Positions 1-11,027 are shown, counted from the stretch's first letter. The stretch is 64,000 nucleotides of DNA from Cryptomeria japonica (GCF_030272615.1 NC_081406.1:237129922-237193921), one strand, 5' to 3'. Notes: a model not told the origin generated them from the sequence alone. Program-made: numbers and translations.

Positions 1-817
1 CATCAAATGATCTGACAGGAGGTGTAATTTTGGATAACCATTCCATTGTTTGTCCTCCCAAGCTTCTTGGGAATAACCTCATCAGATAGGTGTCATCATG
101 TGCAAATTCAAGACTCATGGTATAGAATTCTCTGACATGATCACGGGGATCGCTTTTTCCATTGTACTTGTCAAATTTAGGTTCGTCTGAGTTTGAAGGA
201 AAAGGGATCATGTGCAATCTTATGTCAAAGGGATAAGGACAAATTTCGTTTAATGAGTACCGTATTGTCGTCCCTTGTTGCATGTCTTGCATTTGTCTTT
301 GTAACATTTGTATTTGTTGAGTAAGGGCAACCAAAGGTGCATTGTTTTGCCGAGGGAATATTTCTTCCCTTGCATTGATCTTGGGTTGAAATGGTGCATG
401 GAACGGTATGTTTTTCTTGGGGATGTGTTGCTCAGGGATGTTTTTCCCTGGTGTATGTTGTTCCGGTATGTTTTTTTCAGGAATATCATGTTCAGGATCG
501 CGTGCTCCCCCTTCTCGCTGTCGTTCTTGATATTCGTAATGTTGAGGTCTCATTCTAAACATGTCTGTGTCAAAGTCTTTAGGGAGTTTGACCCTTTTTC
601 TTGTGAGCATGAGCAAGTATTTTTCCTTGTCATTTTCCATGAGTCGTTCCACAAGTTTTTGGAATGAAGCACTTTCTTGGTATTCCTGAAGAAGTTCTTC
701 AGAAATTTCAGTATCCTCTAGATGTGGACCTTCAAAAGGATTTGATAACCTTCGATTCATACTGGATTTTGCTTGTGCCTCGCTTTGTTTGTTTTGTTGA
801 GAGTGAGTAACGGGCAT
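1..817 (-). CDS. gag: Ty3/gypsy gag polyprotein, N-terminal part
   Basis: Capsid protein of an LTR retrotransposon, needed to package element RNA. From the ATG at 817-815 the minus-strand frame stays open for 272 codons to the window edge. Residues about 1-100 are charged and helical. About 110-145 hold an imperfect repeat of the peptide NIPE with variants such as EQHTPGK and EQHIPKK. After a Q/M-rich helix (QMLQRQMQDMQQ) comes the retrotransposon gag core with YPFD, PKFDKYNGKSDP, HVREF, TYLMRLFPRSLGG and MEWLSK. These blocks recur in the other gag at 57-58 kb. The frame has no stop, so this copy may be fairly young. The C-terminal part and zinc knuckle lie outside the window. Confidence 0.85.
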   Translation of the reverse strand, partial: MPVTHSQQNKQSEAQAKSSMNRRLSNPFEGPHLEDTEISEELLQEYQESASFQKLVERLMENDKEKYLLMLTRKRVKLPKDFDTDMFRMRPQHYEYQERQREGGARDPEHDIPEKNIPEQHTPGKNIPEQHIPKKNIPFHAPFQPKINAREEIFPRQNNAPLVALTQQIQMLQRQMQDMQQGTTIRYSLNEICPYPFDIRLHMIPFPSNSDEPKFDKYNGKSDPRDHVREFYTMSLEFAHDDTYLMRLFPRSLGGQTMEWLSKITPPVRSFD

Positions 818-818
818 T

Positions 819-1205
819 TTAGTAGAAAAGTTTTGTGACGAAGGGGACAAAATCCTCTTTGATATGTTGTTTGGGAGTTGGTGGTTCAAGTTGGGGTGTG
901 TTGTAAGTGATGCACTCGTCGGGCAAGAATGCCAAATTGATCTTTCCTCCACGGTTTATGATTTGATTAAATGCGGATTTTTGACAATATGCCCTAGTCT
1001 TTAAAGGCTCTTTATCAAATTCGTTGGATTTGTTTTGGATATAAAGTTTGACGTGATGAAGGAATGTTCGATGAGATTTGAAGAGTTGACGATTCATGTA
1101 TAAAAATTTGTTTCTTTTGATAAATTTGGAAAAACTTGGTTGTTGTTTCTTCAACGTGGTGTTACGATAAATATTCTTTCTTCTCAGAATATGGGGATTA
1201 GTCAT
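819..1205 (-). CDS. 128-residue upstream ORF abutting gag
   Basis: An open frame of 128 codons ends in TAA at 821-819, one base before the gag ATG (TAAaATG arrangement). The protein is basic and rich in Lys, Phe and Asn, with a more ordinary C-terminal part (NRGGKINLAFLPDE, EDFVPFVTKLF). I do not recognise a domain. The position suggests either an additional small ORF of the element or a chance open frame in the leader. Uninterrupted length and tight spacing favour the first, but only mildly. Confidence 0.4.
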   Translation of the reverse strand: MTNPHILRRKNIYRNTTLKKQQPSFSKFIKRNKFLYMNRQLFKSHRTFLHHVKLYIQNKSNEFDKEPLKTRAYCQKSAFNQIINRGGKINLAFLPDECITYNTPQLEPPTPKQHIKEDFVPFVTKLFY

Positions 1206-1674
1206 GCATAAATGATCAATGGTTTCCTTTGAATTGTTTTGGATTCAGTTGATCTTGCTTTGAAAATTCAAGTTTTACTTTATCAAAGTGAAGGTTTAGA
1301 TGCCCCTTCACGACAAAGCGTGTCAAATGATATGGATAAAGTCTCTCAATATGGAAATTTGATTTGACAATCTGAGGTTTTAAACAAGTGTTTTTGAGAT
1401 AAAATTTGCGAGATGATAAAGGACCTATTTGTCACTTGTGATGATATTTCCTGATTTTGATAGGATAGATATATTTTATCGCGCAACCAGTTTTGGATTT
1501 TTACAACTTTTGTTTGACACAAATTTTGCTCAAGAAATAGTTTTTTTTTTTAAGCTTTGTTTTCGATACTCTATTTTTGACAAAAAACGATGCTAATGAA
1601 AAGAGGTTTCCAAAAATGTCTTCTAAGTTTTCAAAATTCTTCACTATTTTGCCTCCTGTTTTTCTAGGTTTGGT

Positions 1675-2030
1675 CATGCGCTAAAACAGAGACGGGATGC
1701 GCTACAGAAATTTCTTTATGCGCTAAGCAAAAGACCACACACGCTAAGCTGCCCCCCGCCACGTGCTAACTATTTTAGACTACTAAAATTTGTTTTCTGT
1801 TTTGCTCGAAAAGTTATGCGCTAATATGGGTCTGTTATGTGCTAACTTTTAAACTTTACGTGCTATTGTTTGACTCCTACGCACAAGGTTGTTTTCCGGA
1901 TGCGTTGACTGTTTAGTGTTGTTTTGAAATTTTAGTAAAACGCTACTGTTTCAATCAGACGCGCTAACTTGATGTTCTGATGCGCTAACAAATGTACCAC
2001 ACGCACTAAGAAGTTACTCTCACGCGCTAA
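1675..2030. repeat. Cluster of dispersed GCGCTA-type repeats, distal leader
   Basis: Roughly fourteen copies of a short motif (consensus GATGCGCTAA, with variants CACGCGCTAA and ATGTGCTAAC) occur at irregular intervals of about 20-30 bp. On the sense strand of element A the core reads TTAGCGCAT. The spacer bases differ between copies, so this is not a simple tandem duplication. Function unknown. Confidence 0.75.
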
Positions 2031-3534
2031 ACTGTCCTGATATTTTCCTTTGGTTGGTTTTTGCAATTTTTTTATTTTTGTTATGAGTTTTTCAGTTTTG
2101 ATAGATGATTTTCTGAAGTAATAAATGCAAACATAGCACCAAAGAGACAAGCATTTTGCTTAATCTAACAAAAAGTGTATGTTCTGCGAGGATGTGTTCA
2201 AATCCACAATGTTTTAACAGGTTTGGATACAAATAATACACTTCAAGAAGACTCTTTATTCAAAGGTCATAAGTAACATCATAGCCCACAATACTTCGTC
2301 AGCTCAAACAGTCGTGCCACCCCCTAGAGGGCACCCATTTTTTTGTCTTTTGCCAGAAATTAACTCAAAGTGAATTGCTTCACAATTGAGTAGTTATCTT
2401 GGGAGATATATGGTGAGCAATCTTGGGGCGGATTCTTCCCCACCCTTGTACTATGATATTACAAATGTTTGGTTACTGACTCGGCTCAAGGTTTCTATTT
2501 TTATGGTTCGTAATCAAGCTTCCTGTTCGGCCGTCAGTGATAAACTCCCTCAGAAGGCTTCCCAACCTTTAGAACAAAGGCTTTATGTATCTCAAGGATA
2601 CTGGGGGAAGGCTAATCGCTGCGCGCAACCGTTGAAAAGGACTTTAGTCACTTTCTACTTTTGATTATAGTGGGTTGGAACACTTGGCGTCAAAGTCGTT
2701 TCCCACTTAGGTCGTTCCCTTCACACCGGCCATAAATGGCTTTAAGAGTTGATTTCAACTCCTCGAGAAGGCAGGCCTACTAAAGGATTTATTGCTTGAA
2801 ATACAGAAAGCTTTAAGAGTGGTCTGGATTTTTGATCACCCAGTTAAGGGGAGAGCATATTCCTTCCACTTTCGAGACAAGGCAAACAAGTTGTTCTTTT
2901 TAGCCTTCAAGACAATGATTTGCTAACTTCTACTTGGAGATGTTGCTCCAAAAAGAATGATGTTCTTTTTAACCCTTTATAGAAAAGTGTGTATTTCTAA
3001 AACTTTTGTAAAACAAGTCTGGTCAACAAAGTAAATCGTGATGTTTGGTCAACAAAATTAAAGTCAATAGGGGAAAACTTTCCCTCTTTGCCTTGCACAA
3101 AATGAAGATGAGGTTCTTTTACTTTGAAAAATGAAGTGAATCCTTTTAAACACCAAAGGATGGTGAGGTTCTTTTTAAAGCTATTTTTGCAAAAATAAAT
3201 ATTGTTTTGTTCTTTTTATAATCCAAATTGAGAATTTTCTTTCCTAGAAAAGCAAGAAAAATTGTTGTTGTGGTTCATTTTACAACCCAAATAAGGTGAG
3301 TTTGATTTTATTTAACAAGAGTTTAAAAAATTTTAATTTTAACTAACTTAACTAAGTAAAAATATAAACTATGTATAACTCTAAAAATAACTAAGCTCAT
3401 CCCTGCAATAAGATGTTAGAAATCCTACAAAACATCAACTCAAAACAGTTAGAAAGATTTTGGATCTGGTGGTTTTCTACAAGTCTAACTTTTAAGTTCG
3501 GTTACAATTTTATTTTATTTTGTTTTTTGTCGAT
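2031..3534. other. Leader of element A without recognised coding
   Basis: This stretch between the two GCGCTA clusters belongs to the transcribed leader of element A on the minus strand. Short open frames on either strand show no recognisable domain. From about 3000 it becomes AT-rich. I see no nested element boundary in it. Confidence 0.5.
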
Positions 3535-3810
3535 GATGCGCTACAGGACAAACTGTATGCGCTACAGAATAGGCGAGATGTGCTATCAAACAAACCCGAT
3601 GCGCTAAGCTATTTCCCGAAAGTGCTAAACTGGTTTCCGAATGCGCCGCGCTATTTTTCTCTAGCGCTAAGACCTATAGGAAAATATTAGTGGGATGATG
3701 CACTAATTTAAAGGCTTCACGCACTATATGATGGACCCAACGCGCTGAATAGTAAGCAGGATGCGCTAGGCTGTTAACCAGATGCGCTAGGGAATGCTTC
3801 CCACGTGCTG
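3535..3810. repeat. Second GCGCTA-type repeat cluster, proximal leader
   Basis: About thirteen further copies of the TGCGCTA(A/C) motif, again with varied spacers, sit just downstream (element sense) of the primer-binding region. Together with the cluster at 1675-2030 they bracket 1.5 kb of leader. The repeated core and non-repeated spacers suggest selection or ongoing conversion of the core. Confidence 0.75.
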
Positions 3811-3872
3811 ATTCTTGTTTCCCGCGGACCTGCAAAAGAGGTTAAATTTAAAAACCGATTTGATATATGGGG

Positions 3873-3894
3873 TCGGGCCCCATGGTGGGCGCCA
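3873..3894 (-). other. Primer-binding-site-like sequence of element A
   Basis: On the minus strand, about 8 bases after the LTR end, the sequence begins TGGCGCCCACC and runs on as ATGGGGCCCGA. A TGGCGCC start is usual for plant Ty3/gypsy primer-binding sites. The spacing to the LTR end is longer than the usual 2 nt, so the exact LTR border could be a few bases off. Confidence 0.6.
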
Positions 3895-3902
3895 GAAATA
3901 TA

Positions 3903-5383
3903 TGTGGGAAAAGTGGGTCGATAGAACTCAAAATGTGAAAAATGGAGCTCTAGGGAGCCTTGCTCACACACCCACAGGACTTCTTGGTGCAAGCTATGGA
4001 GTCATGAAGTATGGCTCAGCTTCCCAAGGTTGGTTCCATGGTTCTCTATCTCACAAGGTCCCTCAAACCAATGTCTTTGCTCTCAGATCACTAGGCAAAG
4101 TGGTTTAGGGATGACAAATGTAAGAACGAGGGATGCTTTTGTTGATTTTAAGATGAAATGCATCCTAAGCTATGCATGATCCTATAAATGCAATAAACTA
4201 GTTATAAGATGACAAGATTAGTAACAAGACTATCCTAGCATGCTATATTAGTCTATGATTAAGCTAAATGATAAGGAAAATACTCTAAACATGCATATTT
4301 AGATTAAATCCTATTTAAAAGAGAAACTAAATGATGAGCACAAATGATATATTAAAGCTTGGATGGATTTGAGTATAAGTGTGATGCTAAAGACTTGGAT
4401 GATGAAAATGGAGGATGGAGAGCTCTATTTATAGCAAAAATAGGGCAATGGATGGTCAGGATTGAAAGAGTTAATCAAGGGCTAAGTTTGAAAGCTGGGA
4501 ATCCATGTTTGCAATTGGCACCAATGAAATGGTGACAATTGTCAACATAAGGTTGGTTGAGAGGAGATGTAAGAAGCATTAAATGCTTGAGAAGACCTCA
4601 TGGTTACCCTAGGGGTGAAGGGTTAAGGTTAAGTTAGGGTTATCCATTGGATAAAGCTTTTGTCCTAAGGATAAACTCTTGTGCAAAGGTTTAAGGATAA
4701 CCATGGTCAAAGCAATAAATGCTTGATGAGACCCTTGGGTTACATGGAGGTTGAGTTTAGGGAAATTCTTTAACCATGCTAGAGGGTTGAGTTAACCATT
4801 AATGGTTATGAAGACTTTGGGGACAAATTTGTAAGAGTCCTTCCAAATTTGGGGGTATTCAACAAGTTAGCTTGTTGAATGGATAAAGGCTTTAATGCTT
4901 TTAGAATACTTTACTCCAAATTTGAGAAGTGACCTCCTCAATTTTAGGGAAAGGGGATAATGAATGGGTTTGGGTTAATTAATTAGGATTAGATGGGTTC
5001 TAGAAGAAATTAGGAAGAGGGTTAGGATGCAAGTGGGAGGTGTAGGATTTTGCAAGTGGATGAAGGGATAATAGGCTTTAATTGAATAAAATGGATTTAA
5101 TTCAATTTGGTTGCAATTGGGGAAATTAAATAAATTAGATTTATTCAATTTAGGATAACTATTTTAATTAAATTTGAATTTAATTAAAAAGTGGATAGAG
5201 GATTTAATTGAATAAAATGATTTATTCTATTAAATGGAAAAAGAGGTATAGTGAATTTAATTGAGTAATTTACTTAATTAAATAGAGGAATGTGGGTAAT
5301 TCAATTAAATTGGATTTATTTAAATATAGAGAAATGATCATAAAATATTCATTTAGGAATATGGTCATTTTTATACGTCTACA
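3903..5383 (-). repeat. 5' LTR of gypsy element A
   Basis: On the minus strand this segment starts TGTAGACGTATAAAAATG at 5383 and ends in CACA near 3903, just before the primer-binding-like site. It is about 1.48 kb and AT-rich in its first third, with a TATA box about 950 bp from the start. The right border is firm because the frame of the neighbouring coiled-coil ORF resumes at 5384. The left border is set by the TG...CA rule only. Confidence 0.75.
4425..4434 (-). promoter_or_regulatory. TATA box in LTR A
   Basis: CTATAAATAG on the minus strand, inside the LTR and upstream of the leader. It is a close match to a plant TATA consensus in the expected U3 position. Confidence 0.6.
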
Positions 5384-6180
5384 CTTCCTTAACTGAATTC
5401 AGACCGACAAATGTAACAGAGGTATTATTGGATTCCATCAAGAAAATCACAGAGTGTAATGCACAGGCATATAAGGCCATTGATGACACTATTCCTTTAT
5501 TGAAATTGATTGCACCCAAGTGAAATGTAAAAACTAAAGATTCTTTGAGCCAATTAGACACATTCTCTAAATACATCACCGACAATCTTTTGACAGTTGA
5601 TCAGATTAATGAGGAGACATTCAGTGAGAAAATGAACAAGGAAAAAGAAAAATTCTTTGAAGAGACAATAAAGAAGTGCACGGAACACATTGACACCCTT
5701 CTGCTAGTACTAAACAAAACTTTAACGGAATTTAAGGAGTTGTACAGAGATACCTGCAAGACTGATCTTCTGACAGTGGATATCAACAAGGAAATCAACA
5801 TCGCACAAAAGGAAATAAATGATATAGCTGACAATCTCATTGGTTCATCAAAACCCATATCAGTTATGGAACAAGAGATAGCAGGTTTTGAGGAGAAAAT
5901 TGAGAAATTGGAAAAGGAGAAGGAAAGAATAAAATACAAGGCTAAGGAACTCAAATGCAGACTTGGTCCAAAACTAGACATCCTCATCTCTTTGAGAAAA
6001 GAGATTTCAGAGGCTCTTGTTCCAGGACTTAAGACATCGGAAGAGAAAATGAATATACTCACCGGTACCATCCAAAGGACAAAAGAAGCATTGAAGGATA
6101 GTAAGAGGTTCACTAACAACTTGAATTTTGCATTAGCGGATCTATATCAGATTGTAACCCACCGATTACAGGGATCCTGA
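5384..6180 (+). pseudogene. Coiled-coil protein upstream of a 3' LTR, interrupted
   Basis: One frame is open from the LTR A border at 5384 to the TGA at 6178, broken by a single in-frame TGA at 5521-5523. The product (about 260 residues, N-terminus lost to the LTR insertion) is almost wholly helical. Heptad-like stretches rich in Lys, Glu, Ile and Leu include EEKIEKLEKEKERIKYKAKE. No catalytic motif is seen. The position just before the PPT and 3' LTR suggests an envelope-like or accessory ORF of the retroelement. A captured host coiled-coil fragment is the alternative. Confidence 0.55.
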
Positions 6181-6227
6181 AAAGAACTACACTCAATTGA
6201 CATTAATTGACAACCTTTGTCATTGAT

Positions 6228-6381
6228 GCCAAAGGGGGAGTAGTAGAATGAGAAAAATGATTGGCAGAAGACATCATCTGCTCAGGGGGAGCACACAGTT
6301 TTGACAGATTTTTGGACAACACATTTTGGATACAATTTTGACTTTTTCTCATGAGTGTTGCCATCAATGCCAAAGGGGGAG
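6228..6381 (+). other. Three polypurine tracts before the 3' LTR
   Basis: GCCAAAGGGGGAG occurs identically at 6228-6240 and 6369-6381, with a shorter CAGGGGGAG at 6283-6291. The two longer copies are preceded by related sequence (CATTGATGCC and CATCAATGCC). The last copy lies 2 bp before the LTR start and would prime plus-strand DNA synthesis. Confidence 0.7.
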
Positions 6382-6383
6382 AT

Positions 6384-7153
6384 TGTTGGCAAATGCACAC
6401 TCCAATGAGAAAATGTAGGTGATTGAAGTTATTGTCATTGATGGCAACCTTACAATCCTATGGCACCGGCACTACCACTGGCACCGGCAGATAGTTTACC
6501 GGCAATGGCAAAGATGAATATCGGCACCTTGGCTGACAGGATTTTATTTTGTATTTAATTGAAAAATCTTTTTGTAAGCCGACAAGGCGAATTGCAATAG
6601 GACTCATATAAGTATGAGATCTTGTAGATCATTTGTGTAAGTAAGTATGTATGTATGTATGTAATAGGTAGATGCGAACATTAAGGCAGATTTTGGAATA
6701 AGGTTTATGGAAGTTGTATGAGCTTAAACCAGTACTGAACCTGGCATAGCAGATGTTGAACCGAAGCAGTACATGATATTGGATTTGCATAATCCATTTT
6801 TGTAAGTCAGTGAGACTTCCCTTTTGTAATTAAGTAGTGAGCTTTAGGCAGTTGGTCTTCCTGCATGTGCAGGCCCCTATTGTAAGTAATATTCATTTAC
6901 TGGCCAGTGAGTGAATATTGTGGGTCACAAATCCCACCGAGGTTTTTCCCACACCGGGTTTCCTCGTTAAAAATATTGTGTTATGGTGTGCTTTCTATGT
7001 TGTGGTTATTGATCTTATTTACTGCATTATTTCTGGTTTACCGGTATACTGTTTTGGAATGCAATTTGTTTAATAAGATTAGAAAATCTAATAACCGGCA
7101 AGATACCAATTCACCCCCCCCCCCCAATCTCAGTATCTTTGGGAATCCTAACG
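6384..7153 (+). repeat. 3' LTR (TGTTGGC type)
   Basis: Starts TGTTGGCAAATG directly after a PPT. It contains repeated ACCGGCA motifs, a GTAT microsatellite (6645-6663) and a run of eleven C at 7114-7124, and ends near CCTAAC at 7152. The right border is inferred from the start of Helitron coding homology at 7161. Confidence 0.6.
6645..6663. repeat. (GTAT)n microsatellite
   Basis: About five GTAT units inside the 3' LTR. Confidence 0.8.
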
Positions 7154-7160
7154 ATGGTAG

Positions 7161-9870
7161 CACCAAGGTTTGGCACATGTACATGGTTTTATATGGTTTC
7201 CAAATGCACCAAATATGGATACCCTTGATTGGAATAATCATAAGATCATTGAATCAGCAACAACCTTTTTTGAACAATACATCACAGGATGGAATCCACG
7301 CATTCAGGTAGAGCGATCCAATAGGAAATATACATCTTCTATTTGTGATCCATGCCTAGCAAACACAAATGACATTTTAAGATCAAAACCTACCACAAAT
7401 TGTACTGAATTAATTATTGTTGTTCAGTGTCATACAAAATGTTCTGAGTTTACTTGCTTGAAAAAAAGGGCACAGTTGTCGAATGTCGTTACAAAGCTCC
7501 TTGACCTGAACAACTAAATTCAACATTGACAATCGACCATAATAATACTCCATGCTTCCAACCAGCAAGGAATGAAAATCATCTAAATGTTCACAACCCA
7601 GCCATACTTGCAATATGGAGGGCAAATGTTGATTGCCAGCCAGTCTGTTCAAAAAAGGCAGTCCTCCAATATATTTCTAAATATGCATCAAAGTCGGAAC
7701 GCAAATCTGAGAGCTATACTGACGTGCTCAAAAGAATTGTTGCTTCAACAAATATGGAAGACACAATTCTATTAGCATATCGAAGATTTATGATGGGCAT
7801 TATAGCTGATAGAGACATTAGTGCACAAGAAACTTGCCATATGCTACTCAAACTCCCCTTAATTTCATGTACACGCCAATTTATCTCCCTCAATATTGGA
7901 AAAAAGGTCTTCCAACATGTCACTAACTCTTCTCAATCTTCTGAGGCTTCATTTTGTTACATATCATCTTACATAAGAAGACCACCGCACTTAGCAAACA
8001 TTACTTTGCTTCTATCAGCCCAACAATTTTCATACAACCAACATCGCAAAAAAGGTCAGTGGCTAAAACGCAAACGTCAAGCCATTGTAAATGTCTACCC
8101 ACGGTATAAATCCTTGCCTGTTGAAGATGACACTACATTTGAATCTTTCTGTTGCAATGAATTGCTCTTGTACAAGCATTTTCACAACATTGTTGTTGGC
8201 ATAAGAACATCACCAAATGAAATTATAACAAATTGGAAACTCCTTCATGGTACTCATTACATCTAATGGCATGTTAATGGTCTTCAAGAGCAGTCCACTA
8301 CTCAAAATGATGTTGATCCACACCTAGAAGATCTTCCACAATCTACTAATGAAGACCTTTATGACTGGGAGTTCCTTTCACAAATGGGTGCTTCAAACAC
8401 CTTTGATATAACTACCCTTCAGATGCTTGGCAGACGTGACTATGACCTCCATTTTGATTGGAATGCATTCTTTCTAGATCAATCACTTCATACTACTACT
8501 CCTCTATTCATTTCAAGCAAAAAAGGTCAAGCAGTCCCACTTCTTTCTAACATTGATTTACTTTGCCCCAATACTTATGAACTTGCAACAAATCAACAAC
8601 TCGTAGTAGATATTATAACCTCCCACAATGCACACACTTTGTCTATCTCTCCTTTACGCTTGATTATCCAAGACACAGCAAGTACTGGAAAATATTTCCT
8701 TATTAACCGCGTACGAAGTAAACTAAATGTTTCGAGCAATCGAAAAGAATTTTCATTGCTTGTTCTTGCTCCAACAAGTGTCTCCGCATATAACATTCAA
8801 GCAACAACAATCCATGCAGCTCTACGCATTCTTATTAGAGAGTATCGTCCTTTAACAGGGCATTCCCTATTAATGTTTCAAAAGCAATGCAAACATTTGC
8901 GGTATATTTTGATTGACGAGATGTGTTTCCTAGGTCCGCAATTACTCCTCAAAGTTGATAATAGATTATGCCAAGCATTTCCTAGCAGACAGCATGAACC
9001 ATTCGCAGGCCTCTCAATTATCCTCGGTGATCTCAGACAATTACCCCCAGTTATAGTCAAACCTTATATACATCGCACTCCACACCGCTAGCTTATGGCA
9101 CTGCTTTACCAATGTCATGACCTTAGATGTTTCTTTCCAGCAAGGTCTCTCTGACTCGCAAATACAATTCCGCACTATTTTGCAAAATGTATACAATGCA
9201 ACCCCGCTACAAATAGACTGGCAAATTTTGCAGTCCTAGTCATCCTCTACACTTACAGCCAATCAAAATAGGCACTTTGACCAAAAAATACATTCGTTTG
9301 TCACCAATGCAGCTACAAAGTTGCACAATATAAAAATGCTACAACAATTGCACTTTCCAATAGCACGAGCACCTGCAAGAATAGCTACAAATAGAGACAA
9401 AACATGTGATGAAGATGAACAGCTCCCATTTGAAACTCTACTTTCTATAGATCAGCAAGTCATGCTTATTGCCAATTTATGGATTGAAGTTGGTCTTGTT
9501 AATGGTTCGTTGGGACAAATAAAAAATGATTGTCTACAATCTAGGTTCAAAACCACCTGACTTGTCAAAATATGTGGTTGTTATCTTCCCACATTACATC
9601 GGCCCACACTAGGATACTGCCAACCCAAGATATGTTCCCATTACACCAATTACTAGAGGTAGTCGCACAAAAATCCCTCTAACAATGGCTTGGGGTATTA
9701 CTATCCACAAATCACAGGGCCTCACACTTGACTTTGCAACAGTTGACATTGGAAAGACAAAAAAATAGGGTCTCACATTTACTGCACTCTCTCGAGTCAA
9801 ATCACCTGATGGCATCCGAATTAATCCACCCTTCACTTACAAGAGGTTCTCCAAAATGCAAGGTGGTGCT
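7161..9870 (+). pseudogene. Helitron RepHel (Rep/PIF1-type helicase), decayed
   Basis: Rolling-circle transposase remnant. Homology starts abruptly at 7161 inside the Rep domain with an HUH-type motif (AHVHG), followed by CDPCLAN-type blocks. The two-tyrosine motif reads YISKYASK near 7670, with both Tyr kept. The helicase part at 8384-9091 has a degraded Walker A (QDTASTGKY, Lys kept), Walker B (ILIDEM) and GDLRQLPPV. Later motifs are seen at 9440-9530 (MLIANLWIEVGLVNGSLG) and 9650-9830 (MAWGITIHKSQGLTLD, ALSRVK). Several frameshifts and stops separate the blocks, so it is not functional. The N-terminal half of Rep is missing, probably because the LTR element to the left inserted into it. 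Confidence 0.85.
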
Positions 9871-10614
9871 ACAACCAATGTCAGGGAAAAAGAAGAAACT
9901 CATTTACTGAAACTATCAGAGAACACAAAGAACAAATACTTCCACAAAAATCAGCCCATGGTATCGTACTGTCATGCTATCACCTATTGCATTTTGTTTT
10001 ACTATTTTTACTCAATCCCACACGTCCTCACCAATGCACCTTGCAGGATCAGCCACAAATATAACATGTTGCATAGTTGGTTCAAATAGATCTAGGTACG
10101 CTTTCATTTGTTTATGCAATACTTTTGCAACTTGACATACTTTTATTTCTCTTTTTCTTTCACAGGCTAGCAAAACAGGTATGCACACCACCCCCATCAA
10201 CACATTTCACTCTTTATTTTTGTATCTTCATTTCTCTCTTTCCATTATTACCTTTCTCACATTGAAACATCTCAACTCTTACTAATTCAATTCAAATCTT
10301 GTCGTCTATGCGAGACATCAACATAACTTCACTTTGTTGAATGTACAAGGGAAAAGCCTATTTCTCCCTCTTTCATCTTCCACTATTTTATCTCTAACTT
10401 TTTCCTTCTTGTTTTTATCTTCATCACAAATTAACAATTTACTCCAACATGCTAATCACATGCTACTCATCTCAGGTACATATCCCCCCCTTCACTTTTC
10501 TTCAATTTCCACATTTTCCAAAGTTTACTTTCGCTCAAGGTTCTTTCACCTCTCATTTTTCTTAGCTCCTTGCAGGTACAAACAGAATTGACTGTATAAC
10601 ATGCTGGCAATACC

Positions 10615-11018
10615 AGCATGGGAGTTGGAGGGTGGTTCATTTCTCTTTTGGGACCAACACATCAAAATGGTTGGGTTTATACAGTCTACAATATTGTGCT
10701 TTCCTATTTCTCTAGAAACAAAACACATGTTTAGCATTTATTGCAAACCATACAATACATCATTGTAATGACAACGTTCGGATACTTTATGATAATGTAC
10801 ATCATGTTGTCATTAGCAGCATGGGGATTGGTGGGTGGTTTACTTCATATTTGGGAACAAATTATTAAATTGGTTGGGTTATGTACTACGCAATAACAAC
10901 TATGTAAAATCATAATACCAATACATACATCATCCTACCATTGGTAGCATGGGGGTTGGTGGGTTGTTTTCTTCATTTCTGGGAACATCAAATTACATTG
11001 GTTGGGTTTTGTACAGTT
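10615..11018 (+). repeat. Three degenerate repeats in the Helitron 3' flank
   Basis: A block of about 70 bp starting AGCATGGG and containing GGTTGG(T/A)GGGTGGTT-like and TTGGTTGGGTT-like segments occurs at about 10615, 10818 and 10947. The intervals are about 203 and 129 bp. It lies downstream of the helicase gene and may be part of the Helitron's non-coding 3' region. Confidence 0.65.
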
Positions 11019-11027
11019 ACATTTTTT

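Larger units (their letters stand above)
1..5383 (-). mobile_element. Ty3/gypsy LTR retrotransposon, 5' portion (element A)
   Basis: This is the 5' part of an LTR retrotransposon on the minus strand that continues beyond the left edge. In element order it shows a 5' LTR (5383 to 3903), a primer-binding-like site (3894-3873), a leader of about 3 kb, a small upstream ORF (1205-819) and gag (from 817). The LTR begins TGTAGACG and carries a CTATAAATAG box. Gag assigns it to Ty3/gypsy. It interrupts the reading frame of the coiled-coil ORF that starts at 5384, so it is younger than that element. The first flanking bases are CTTCC, and the same 5 bp should follow the missing 3' LTR outside the window. 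Protease, RT and integrase are not in view. Confidence 0.8.
5384..7153 (+). mobile_element. 3' end of an LTR retrotransposon with extra ORF and multiple PPTs (Sirevirus-like)
   Basis: In plus-strand order: the end of a coiled-coil ORF, three purine tracts (6228-6240, 6283-6291, 6369-6381), and a 3' LTR starting TGTTGGC at 6384. Sireviruses (Ty1/copia) are known for multiple PPTs and an additional ORF upstream of the 3' LTR, which is what is seen here. No RT or integrase is visible because the left part lies beyond gypsy element A. The assignment is therefore by architecture, not by pol homology. Confidence 0.55.

Noticed and set aside
3815-4108. 97-codon plus-strand frame across the gypsy LTR/PBS border
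   Set aside because: It runs antisense through the PBS and LTR of element A and has no recognisable domain.
7151-7166. Possible Met-tRNA primer-binding site (GATGGTAGCACCAAGG)
   Set aside because: Only weakly similar to TGGTATCAGAGC, and Helitron coding homology already begins at 7161.
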